Shown here: piece by piece, positions 1 through 5,114 of the stretch | Layout: every line of letters starts with the position of its first letter | Numbering within the stretch: the stretch's first letter is position 1 | Notes under the pieces: model-generated | Databases searched by the model: none | What the model was told of the DNA's origin: nothing | The model's input: only the letters and a program-made list of their open reading frames with translations | NCBI GenBank assembly: GCA_964394085.1 | Contig: CAYMWF010000079.1 | Location: 16,501 to 21,614 of the forward strand | From: CAYMWF01 sp964394085 [NCBI: uncultured Gemmatimonadota bacterium] | GTDB lineage: Bacteria; GCA-2686955; CAYMWF01 | Reading direction: 5' to 3' | Length of the DNA stretch: 5,114 nucleotides | Position numbers and translations under genes: made by a program

Positions 1-909
1 CCAAGGTCCTCCGTCCGTCCAGTTTCCTGCTATTGCGATGCCGGCACCGAGATCTGCCCAGATGGGATGGAGAAAGGCGATAAGCCGGTTGCCTACCTGG
101 ATGAAATCAAAGGGAGTTTCAATGAGTTCGTTACGATTTAAATAAGCACGCCACTGCACCGCGCGGTTTTCATTTGCGTAGAAAGAGGCTGTAAGCGCCG
201 CGGGAAGTCCGGCCTCCACTGGCGTCTTCCTGCGTCCGAAGGTTGCCTTGATTGCCTGTACGAGAGTGCTCCTCTCGAACGCGAAGGCTCCCGCCATCGC
301 GTAGAGGTCATAAAAGTCCTTGTACCGGCTGTTCCGTTCACCGAGCCAAACCATGGCCTGCAGTTTCTCAGCAACCACGGATTCGGGAGGATAGGTCAGA
401 ATACGCGGAGGGGGATCACCAAGGATTGTTCTATATTCTCTTTCTTCCGGTCCCGGAACGATCGCGTTGCCGAACCCAACGTCCACCCGGACCGGGATGC
501 TCGAGTTCCCGAGCTGCGCTATAAGCATGATGCGAAGACCGTCATACTCGAAGCCGTCCCGGATCGGCGTGGCGGTGATCGCCTCCGTGTCGAAGACAAG
601 CTGGCCCACCTCGTCCGGGGTCGTGCAAATCTCGCGGAACGCCTCGATCACGACCTCCGGATTCGAGCTCCCGAACCCGGTGAAATCGATGTCGCGCGTC
701 GGTCGGTAAGCTGTGCCCCAGATCGCGAACAGGGTTGCTCCCTTCAACACAAATCTTTCCCGGTGAGGCGACCGACCAAGCCGGTATAGGAATCGCTCGA
801 CCGCGTAACGCTGGAGCCCTTGCGACACGTCTTCGCCTCGTGCGCGAAACTCGTTCCGCAGTCGCCGCCGGATCGACTCCGCCCCGCCATTGTGCTCCCG
901 CCCGTTCAT
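1..909 (-). CDS. abiEii: AbiEii-family nucleotidyltransferase toxin, 3' end beyond window
   Basis: Toxin of a type IV toxin-antitoxin / abortive-infection pair, a cytosolic nucleotidyltransferase of the AbiEii/AbiGii family. Some relatives (the MenT toxins) block translation by adding nucleotides to tRNA; the substrate here is unknown. The frame is open for 303 codons from ATG 909 to the window edge. Family signatures are visible: VLKGATL (54-60), then RPTRDIDF (69-76), which carries the DxD metal-binding pair of the nucleotidyltransferase fold; RVDVGFG (141-147); YPPESVVAEKLQAM (173-186); and RYKDFYDLY (195-203). The last visible residues, GPW, resemble the usual end of this family as I remember it, so only a few residues are probably missing. 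The start overlaps the antitoxin stop as ATGA. GGAGG at 920-924 lies 10 bases upstream and suits translationally coupled expression. No key motif appears lost, so the toxin is probably active. The family call is firm; the biochemical activity is inferred. Confidence 0.9.
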   Translation of the reverse strand, partial: MNGREHNGGAESIRRRLRNEFRARGEDVSQGLQRYAVERFLYRLGRSPHRERFVLKGATLFAIWGTAYRPTRDIDFTGFGSSNPEVVIEAFREICTTPDEVGQLVFDTEAITATPIRDGFEYDGLRIMLIAQLGNSSIPVRVDVGFGNAIVPGPEEREYRTILGDPPPRILTYPPESVVAEKLQAMVWLGERNSRYKDFYDLYAMAGAFAFERSTLVQAIKATFGRRKTPVEAGLPAALTASFYANENRAVQWRAYLNRNELIETPFDFIQVGNRLIAFLHPIWADLGAGIAIAGNWTDGGPW

Positions 910-1511
910 ACCGACAGCGCCTCCAAGTACGGTGTTATTACCGTGCGGATACGACACACTTCGGCGGCCCGGTCGATTTCGCTGACCTGGACCTTCCGTG
1001 AGTGCACAGCGTCGCGGAGCGCTTCCAGGCCGACGTCCAGGCCGATCTTCTTGCGGTAGCGGAAGCAGTCGACAACCGTGCGGGCCGGGTTTGTGATCTT
1101 GACCCGCACTCCCTGTATCGACTGCGCGGTCACACCATAGGTAAGCATCTGGCCAGAGAACCGGACGATACGGACAGGCACCGGTGGTCGCCTTGGCTTA
1201 CGTGCTTTTCGATCGATCGCCAGCCACACTCTGCGCGGCGACTGGGTGCCGATTTCATGGACGCGAAGGGCGGAAAGCAAACAGACGATGGCATGGGGAA
1301 CGGCGGAGGATATCATGGCGATCGTTTCCATTTCATCCACATCAACTTCGACCAGGCGGTACAACCCGGGGCCTACCTTTTCCACCTGACCATCAGCCAC
1401 CATCCGCTGTATCCGGTAATACGTGACACCGAAGGGCAGGACATCCTTCGGTCGAAAAAACGCACCGATCCCAAAACCTTGAAGATCACGGATGGTCGGA
1501 TTCGATCCCAT
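906..1511 (-). CDS. abiEi: AbiEi-family antitoxin and transcriptional autorepressor
   Basis: A 201-residue antitoxin of the AbiE type IV system. In this family the antitoxin counteracts the toxin without a stable protein complex, and its N-terminal winged helix represses the operon promoter. Residues about 15-53 form the winged helix-turn-helix, with the typical GxGLYRL wing near 47-53. The central domain has CLLSALRVHEIG (77-88) and RRVWLAIDRKARKPRRP (93-109). The C-terminal part carries the conserved NPARTVVDCFRYRKKIG (141-157). ATG 1511 is chosen because no other start codon lies in frame before the winged helix, although no Shine-Dalgarno site precedes it; the promoter -10 box ends only six bases upstream. 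Its TGA overlaps the toxin ATG by four bases, as in a two-gene operon. GC is high (about 63% in a sampled stretch). The family call is strong; the repressor role is inferred from homologues and from repeats in the promoter. Confidence 0.91.
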   Translation of the reverse strand: MGSNPTIRDLQGFGIGAFFRPKDVLPFGVTYYRIQRMVADGQVEKVGPGLYRLVEVDVDEMETIAMISSAVPHAIVCLLSALRVHEIGTQSPRRVWLAIDRKARKPRRPPVPVRIVRFSGQMLTYGVTAQSIQGVRVKITNPARTVVDCFRYRKKIGLDVGLEALRDAVHSRKVQVSEIDRAAEVCRIRTVITPYLEALSV

Positions 1512-1517
1512 TCTTAT

Positions 1518-1546
1518 ATTTTACATATGTCGGCATATAATGTCAA
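1518..1546 (-). promoter_or_regulatory. sigma70-type promoter of the abiE operon
   Basis: On the minus strand there is a perfect -35 hexamer TTGACA (1541-1546), a 17-base spacer and a -10 hexamer TAAAAT (1518-1523; five of six bases match consensus). Six bases separate the -10 box from the A of the abiEi ATG, so the expected transcription start is at or within a base or two of the start codon. One copy of the octamer GCCGACAT lies inside the spacer, where a bound repressor would block RNA polymerase. Confidence 0.82.
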
Positions 1547-1569
1547 GTGCCAACCTGCGAAAATAACAA

Positions 1570-1599
1570 ATGTCGGCCATTACGGCTATTTGCCGACAT
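1570..1599 (-). terminator. possible hsdM terminator hairpin overlapping the operator repeats
   Basis: Directly after the hsdM TAG stop, the transcript can form an 8-base-pair stem (ATGTCGGC with GCCGACAT) with a 14-base loop, followed by a T-rich tract (TTTGTTATTTT, 1559-1569). This resembles an intrinsic terminator, but the loop is large and the T run is interrupted. The same bases form two of the three operator-like repeats, so the inverted repeat may exist for protein binding and not for termination. Confidence 0.35.
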
Positions 1600-3756
1600 C
1601 TATTTATATTCGCGCCCAGTCAACTCCCCCAGCATTCGCACGATATCCTTCTCGATGGAACGGATATCGGCCTCGATCTCCTCCAGCGGGCGCGGCGGTG
1701 TGTAGCGGTAAAAGTAGCGGTTGAAATTGATCTCGTATCCGATGAGGCCGATAAGGCCGTCTCTCGGGTCGCGTTTCTTCATGTCGATCCAGGCGTCAGG
1801 AACGTGCGGCCGAACCTCGCGGTCGAAGAAGGTCTGAACGCTCGCGGGGACGCCGGCGGCGTCCGCAGGATCAGCGCCCTCGGGGAGCGGTATGCTTTCA
1901 GTATCGCGCAACCCGGGATCAGGCTCTGGATTGCCATCCTTGTCGCGGCAGATCACGGCAGTCTCATCACGCTCGGAAAGCGCCGAAAAGATCGCCTTAA
2001 GAAGCGGTGACGATAGTTTGTGGTTGGACTTGCGAGCCGCCATACCGAGGACCTGTTCGAATTCTGTACGATCCTTGTAGAGCGTATCAGGCAAATTGTG
2101 TAGAAGATTGCGGATTGCCTCCTGCAGCTTCCGACCCTCGATGCACTCCTTCTCCCCTGCCTCCCCTTTCTTCTTCGATTTGGAAAGCTTCTGAAATCCC
2201 TTCTCCTCGTCGAGGTGCGCTATCCGCTCTGGCATCGCCCGGAAATTGAGGCGCAGCGGTCGCTCGACTGTAATCTTGCGGAAGCCGAAGTGGGTGGTCG
2301 GGAAGATGCGGCTGACGACCACCTCCTCTTCCTTTCCGTCCTTGGCGATCGTGCGGATATCGCCATCCTTGAAGTCTTCTAGGATCTTGACGATTTCCTG
2401 CGCGCGCTCCGGTGGGATCTCCCGGCGTTTGTCACCTAGACTCTTACGCATCGGCACCCAGAAGGCGCTCGCGTCAATGAGCTGCACCTTGCCTGAGCGT
2501 GCGCTCTCCTTGCGATTGGTCACGATCCACACGTAAGTGGCGATCCCCGTATTGTAGAAGAGCTGCTCGGGCAGCGCGATCAGCGCCTCCAGGAGATCGT
2601 TCTCCAGGATGAACCTCCGGATCTCGCTCTCGCCGCTGCCGGCGTCACCGGTAAATAGCGGTGAGCCGTTCATGATGATGGCGGTGCGAGAGCCGCCTTC
2701 CACCGGATCCTTCGCATGCGCGAGCATGTGCAGCAGGAAAAGAAGTTGCCCATCGCTGATTCGTGGTAGACCCGGTGCGAATCGACCCGAGGCACCGCGG
2801 TCATGTTCGGTGCGCACGGCAGCCTGATCACGCTTCCAGTCCTTCCCGTATGGAGGATTCGCGATCATGTAGTCGAAACCCCGGCCTGCATGGTGGTCGA
2901 TCGACAGAACGCTTCCATAAGCGATGTTGTCGGCATCACGTCCCGTCGGATCCTTCATGAATAGGTCCGACTTCGATACGGCCCAGGTCTCAGGGTTCAC
3001 CTCTTGCCCGAAGAGGTGGATCTCAGCGTTCTCGTTGATCGGAGGCCGAATGATCTCGCCGTTCCTCCGCCAACCGGACGTGATATGTTCTTTGGTGATC
3101 ATGAGCATGCCGCCCGACCCGCAGCATGGATCGTACACAGTATTGACGACACCTCTGCGCTGGATGCGGTCCTGGTCGCCGGCCAGCATCAGATCCACCA
3201 TAAGGTGCACGACGTCCCGAGGTGTGAAGTGTTCGCCGGGGTTTTCGTTCAATGCTTCGTTGAATTTTCGAATCAGCTCCTCGAAGATTGTGCCCATCGT
3301 GGAGTTGTCAATCTTGTCGGGATGAAGATCGACATTCTTAAAACGCTCGAGCACCTGGAAGAGGAGCCCCGCCTCGTCGAGCTTGCTGATAGTGTTGTCG
3401 AGGTCGAACTTTTCCAGCACATCGCGCATATTTTTACTGAAGCCAGCAATGTAGTTGCGCAGGTTGTCGGCCAGGTGTGGAGCATCGGCAAGAAGCTTTT
3501 CGAAATCGTAACGCGAGGTGTTGTAGAAGGCGAAGCCCGACGTCCGCCTGAGCTGAGCGTCCAGATCTTCCAGCCCTTTACCTTTCAACTGCGCCTGGCG
3601 CCCGAGGACGGCCTCTTTTGTTTCACCCAGCACGCAGTCGAGACGACGCAGCACCGTAAGCGGGAGGATGACATCCTGATACTTACCGCGCTTGAAGGTG
3701 TCGCGGATGAGGTCCGCAACACCCCAAAGGAAGCTTACAATTTCGCTGTGATTCAC
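1600..3756 (-). CDS. hsdM: type I restriction-modification methyltransferase subunit HsdM
   Basis: An S-adenosylmethionine-dependent N6-adenine DNA methyltransferase of 718 residues. In type I systems, two HsdM and one HsdS methylate a split recognition site, and HsdR adds cleavage. The N-terminal helical HsdM_N domain spans about 1-145. GEHFTPRDVV (174-183) is typical of the family. DPCCGSGGML (209-218) is the AdoMet-binding motif I and NPPY (300-303) is catalytic motif IV, so the enzyme looks intact. A Lys-rich linker (about 522-537) leads to a C-terminal region ending in a predicted helix or coiled coil (689-712), where HsdM usually contacts HsdS. It is longer than classical HsdM (about 500-540) but matches a common longer branch, so a fusion is unlikely. 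The start is GTG 3756, with GGAGG at 3765-3769 eight bases upstream and a typical MNHSEIVSF beginning. No target-recognition domain is present, and no hsdS or hsdR lies in the window. Confidence 0.95.
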   Translation of the reverse strand: MNHSEIVSFLWGVADLIRDTFKRGKYQDVILPLTVLRRLDCVLGETKEAVLGRQAQLKGKGLEDLDAQLRRTSGFAFYNTSRYDFEKLLADAPHLADNLRNYIAGFSKNMRDVLEKFDLDNTISKLDEAGLLFQVLERFKNVDLHPDKIDNSTMGTIFEELIRKFNEALNENPGEHFTPRDVVHLMVDLMLAGDQDRIQRRGVVNTVYDPCCGSGGMLMITKEHITSGWRRNGEIIRPPINENAEIHLFGQEVNPETWAVSKSDLFMKDPTGRDADNIAYGSVLSIDHHAGRGFDYMIANPPYGKDWKRDQAAVRTEHDRGASGRFAPGLPRISDGQLLFLLHMLAHAKDPVEGGSRTAIIMNGSPLFTGDAGSGESEIRRFILENDLLEALIALPEQLFYNTGIATYVWIVTNRKESARSGKVQLIDASAFWVPMRKSLGDKRREIPPERAQEIVKILEDFKDGDIRTIAKDGKEEEVVVSRIFPTTHFGFRKITVERPLRLNFRAMPERIAHLDEEKGFQKLSKSKKKGEAGEKECIEGRKLQEAIRNLLHNLPDTLYKDRTEFEQVLGMAARKSNHKLSSPLLKAIFSALSERDETAVICRDKDGNPEPDPGLRDTESIPLPEGADPADAAGVPASVQTFFDREVRPHVPDAWIDMKKRDPRDGLIGLIGYEINFNRYFYRYTPPRPLEEIEADIRSIEKDIVRMLGELTGREYK

Positions 3757-3776
3757 TTATTCACCCTCCGGGCCAT
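3753..3776 (-). CDS. possible 7-codon leader ORF overlapping the hsdM start
   Basis: ATG 3776 opens a micro-ORF reading MARRVNK. Its TGA (3753-3755) overlaps the GTG start of hsdM as GTGA. GAGGAG at 3782-3787, five bases upstream, is a strong Shine-Dalgarno site, and the hsdM site GGAGG (3765-3769) lies inside the micro-ORF. An in-frame ATG at 3791 would lengthen it to MRGAIMARRVNK, with a stop codon just before that. Ribosomes finishing here could restart at hsdM, coupling or limiting methylase synthesis. Such a short ORF can arise by chance and the peptide shows no similarity that I recognise. Confidence 0.3.
   Translation of the reverse strand: MARRVNK
3765..3769 (-). promoter_or_regulatory. 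ribosome binding site deciding the hsdM GTG start
   Basis: GGAGG lies eight bases before GTG 3756. It supports this non-ATG start, which also gives the N-terminus usual for long HsdM proteins. Confidence 0.75.
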
Positions 3777-3836
3777 TATTGCTCCTCGCATTAGCTATTG
3801 ACGCCGTTTAATGTGTAAATCAAAGAAAATAATCAC

Positions 3837-3877
3837 GGAGTTATTATTTCGCCGGTGCATTTTTGATAAATGACTCC
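3837..3877 (-). repeat. inverted repeat downstream of the Mrr-like gene
   Basis: Arms 3837-3845 (GGAGTTATT on plus) and 3869-3877 (AATGACTCC on plus) pair over nine positions with one non-Watson-Crick pair, around a 23-base loop. It begins eight bases after the stop of the nuclease gene. The following minus-strand bases are AT-rich (ATTATTTTCTTTG) but not a clean T run. It could be a weak terminator, an attenuator ahead of hsdM, or a protein site. Confidence 0.3.
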
Positions 3878-3885
3878 CTTATTAC

Positions 3886-4884
3886 TCACATGGGCCAATA
3901 CAATTTCTTAAGCGGGATTAGTGCCTTGCCGTCAGAATCAAAGCTGTCATAATTCTGGGTAATAAGTTCCACCAAATGATCAGAATCGATTAGTGTTACG
4001 GGGATATTTGATCGATCTGCCTCATATTTTGCATCTTTGGTAAAACCGGCAGTTGATACATATACACCTTTGTCTCCGGATCTGATACCGCCAATAAAGC
4101 TCCTGATCTCTTGCGACCCAATGCTTCCCTGGCGATGCTTAACCTCAGCCAATATTCGAGGATCTTCCAAGCCAAGGCCATCAGGAGAAGCGATGATGTC
4201 TTTTCCTCGATCGCTTCCTTTGGGACTCACCCTTGTTTTGTAACCCATGGCACGCAATAGGGCTGCAACCAACTCCTGCATTTCCTCCCAATCTAATCGG
4301 AGGATGACATCCTTAATAAACTCATGGGATTTCTCTATGAAATCGTTCCGAATATTATCCAGATCAGAGTCACTTTCGGATTTTGAAGAATCAACTTCTT
4401 TATCTGAGCCAGTTAAAACCGATAATATTTCTTGGCGTGCGTCATGTGCGACTTCAAATATTGTAGCAATTGAACCCAGTGAGTTTTTTGTGCTTACTGA
4501 AAGGTCGTCACGATTGACCTTTCCTTCCCAGGTTACTTCTCGTTGGTTAAAGTACTCAATGGATATGTCAGAGTAGAAATATTCCGATGAGATTTTCCCT
4601 ATCCAATAGATTCTTTCACTTGGATTATAAGTAATGGTATAATCACCAACCTTAAACTCCTTAAGAAATCTAAATATCTGGCCAGTATTCATGTTGACCG
4701 TGCCGGTCTTGTATTCAGGATATGTCTCTCTTATTCGTTCTTTTAATACTGCCGCATCGCCAATCTGGTTCAGATTGCCCAGAGCTTTCCAGCCGATGGC
4801 TATCAAACCATTATCCACGAAGTCATTAATAAGAAACCCTCTTTCACCTGCTCTTACCATCCACATGCGTTTTTCATCACTCAT
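3886..4884 (-). CDS. Mrr-family restriction endonuclease with PUA/EVE-like N-terminal domain
   Basis: A predicted DNA endonuclease of 332 residues, probably a modification-dependent (type IV-like) restriction enzyme. The C-terminal Mrr catalytic domain (about 199-310) has the helix WEEMQELVAALLRAMGY (199-215), the acidic residue in RGKDII (Asp229), the ExK pair in LAEVKH (Glu247, Lys249), VYVSTAGFTKDA (274-285) and LIDSDHLVELI (298-308). These are the PD-(D/E)xK core plus the usual Mrr C-terminal elements. Canonical Mrr often has Gln where Glu247 stands. The N-terminal part (about 7-145: WMVRAGERGFLINDF, IAIGW, GDYTITYNPSERIYWIGKI) resembles PUA/EVE-like domains, some of which read modified bases. 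A Ser/Asp-rich linker (159-176) joins the two. ATG 4884 is chosen because AAGGA (4893-4897) lies eight bases upstream; ATG 4908 and TTG 4953 in the same frame have weaker support. GC is about 40% in a sampled stretch, well below hsdM, suggesting separate acquisition. The specificity is unknown. Confidence 0.88.
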   Translation of the reverse strand: MSDEKRMWMVRAGERGFLINDFVDNGLIAIGWKALGNLNQIGDAAVLKERIRETYPEYKTGTVNMNTGQIFRFLKEFKVGDYTITYNPSERIYWIGKISSEYFYSDISIEYFNQREVTWEGKVNRDDLSVSTKNSLGSIATIFEVAHDARQEILSVLTGSDKEVDSSKSESDSDLDNIRNDFIEKSHEFIKDVILRLDWEEMQELVAALLRAMGYKTRVSPKGSDRGKDIIASPDGLGLEDPRILAEVKHRQGSIGSQEIRSFIGGIRSGDKGVYVSTAGFTKDAKYEADRSNIPVTLIDSDHLVELITQNYDSFDSDGKALIPLKKLYWPM

Positions 4885-5114
4885 TGATGGATTCCTTCTT
4901 TTTACCATTTGACGATTCTCATAAGCGGCATTGCTAGAACGCTGCGGAAGCAATGTCCGCCTTAATGAGATGGTTGGGATTTCCAGCCTTCGCTTCGCAA
5001 TTCCAATCGGGAGTCGCCTATGCCCTTCTATGGACTGTTTCGCACCCAGTTCATGATCAACGTGGGTATCAGGCCAATATGGCCCGATGAATGGCCCGTT
5101 TAATGTTAAAGCAT
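4885..5114. other. upstream region of the Mrr-like gene, no firm gene
   Basis: These 230 bases contain the 5' leader of the nuclease gene. The nuclease frame is open on the minus strand to the window edge (from 5112), but has no ATG or GTG before 4908; TTG 4953 is the first alternative start. A second minus-strand frame is open from the edge to a TGA at 5069-5071 and could be the tail of another gene. A plus-strand ORF from ATG 4973 (MSALMRWLG...) ends after about 45 codons and resembles nothing I know. GGCCAATATGGCC (5072-5084) is a small imperfect palindrome. I found no convincing promoter. Confidence 0.35.
4893..4897 (-). promoter_or_regulatory. ribosome binding site deciding the Mrr-like gene start
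   Basis: AAGGA lies eight bases before ATG 4884. This favours the 332-residue product beginning MSDEKRMW over longer in-frame versions. Confidence 0.7.

Larger units (their letters stand above)
1516..1610. repeat. three copies of an octamer-centred repeat; probable AbiEi operator
   Basis: The octamer GCCGACAT occurs three times: minus strand 1527-1534, minus strand 1570-1577, and plus strand 1592-1599. The last two face each other as an inverted repeat. Aligned over 24 bases (1516-1539, 1559-1582, 1587-1610), each pair of copies agrees at about 15-16 positions: a TA-rich 5' flank, the octamer, then a T-rich 3' flank. Characterised AbiEi proteins bind repeats of roughly 23 bases in their own promoter, so the size and place fit an operator. 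The first copy sits between the -35 and -10 boxes; the third touches the hsdM stop codon. Binding is inferred. Confidence 0.6.
3757..3885. other. AT-rich intergenic region between the Mrr-like gene and hsdM
   Basis: This 129-base gap probably contains the hsdM 5' leader. It holds the micro-ORF with its Shine-Dalgarno site, an inverted repeat at 3837-3877, and one copy of a short sequence also found at the right edge of the window (3804-3819). I found no pair of -35 and -10 boxes close to consensus, so whether hsdM has its own promoter or is read through from the upstream gene stays open. Confidence 0.5.
3804..5110. repeat. pair of short direct repeats flanking the Mrr-like gene
   Basis: CCGTTTAATGTGTAAA (3804-3819) and CCGTTTAATGTTAAA (5096-5110) differ by one inserted base and have the same orientation, one on each side of the Mrr-like gene. 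They might mark the edges of a transferred segment or be related control sites upstream of hsdM and of the nuclease gene. A match this short could also be chance. Confidence 0.3.

Noticed and set aside
138-374. Minus-strand ORF of 78 codons
   Set aside because: It lies out of frame inside abiEii, whose frame here encodes the conserved YPPESVVAEKL and RYKDFYDLY motifs.
1002-1724. Plus-strand ORF of 240 codons
   Set aside because: It is antisense to abiEi, the abiE promoter and the hsdM 3' end. Its product resembles no family, while the minus strand encodes recognised proteins.
1570-2010. Plus-strand ORF of 146 codons
   Set aside because: It is antisense to the conserved C-terminal region of HsdM and starts within the repeat array.
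2928-3471. Extra copies of TGTCGGC inside hsdM (2928-2934 and 3465-3471)
   Set aside because: They match only seven bases, lack the AT-rich flanks of the promoter copies and lie within coding sequence, so they are expected by chance.
3004-3801. Plus-strand ORF of 265 codons
   Set aside because: It lies almost wholly antisense to hsdM, whose protein carries clear methylase motifs. The translation has no recognisable domain, and long antisense frames are common opposite GC-rich genes.
4885-4953. Start of the Mrr-like gene at TTG 4953 (355 residues)
   Set aside because: No Shine-Dalgarno site precedes it that I can see, and the extra 23 residues show no domain. ATG 4884 has a well-placed AAGGA and begins right before the conserved WMVRAGERGF.
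1-5114. CRISPR array, tRNA, rRNA or insertion-sequence genes
   Set aside because: I saw no regularly spaced repeats, cloverleaf-like or ribosomal sequence, and no transposase motifs on either strand.

Overview
This window holds four genes, all on the minus strand, that together look like part of a bacterial defence island. I could not place it in a species. The proteins, good Shine-Dalgarno sites and a near-consensus sigma70-type promoter suggest a bacterium, probably a Gram-negative one with a GC-rich genome. Sampled 60-base stretches give about 63% GC in the antitoxin gene, 57% in the methylase gene and 40% in the Mrr-like gene, so the island looks mosaic.

In transcription order (right to left): 4885-5114 has no convincing gene, although the frame of the next gene stays open to the window edge. 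3886-4884 encodes a 332-residue nuclease with a PUA/EVE-like N-terminal domain and a C-terminal Mrr catalytic domain. A 129-base AT-rich gap (3757-3885) carries an inverted repeat and a 7-codon micro-ORF, whose stop overlaps the GTG start of the next gene. 1600-3756 encodes a 718-residue HsdM, the N6-adenine methyltransferase subunit of a type I restriction-modification system. An 88-base gap (1512-1599) follows, with a strong promoter and three copies of an octamer. Then come an AbiEi antitoxin (906-1511) and an AbiEii nucleotidyltransferase toxin (1-909). The last two overlap by ATGA, and the toxin runs off the left edge, probably lacking only its last few residues.

The AbiE pair is a type IV toxin-antitoxin / abortive-infection module. 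Its promoter region has the layout expected for autoregulation by AbiEi, and the promoter lies so close to the start codon that the transcript may be leaderless. HsdM is intact but has no hsdS or hsdR beside it in the window: abiE lies on its 3' side and the Mrr-like nuclease on its 5' side. It is therefore either separated from its partners, working with subunits encoded elsewhere, or part of an unusual methylase plus Mrr-nuclease arrangement. I see no CRISPR array, tRNA, rRNA or complete insertion sequence. The best leads are the triple-repeat operator, the HsdM/Mrr pairing without HsdS, and the micro-ORF coupled to hsdM.
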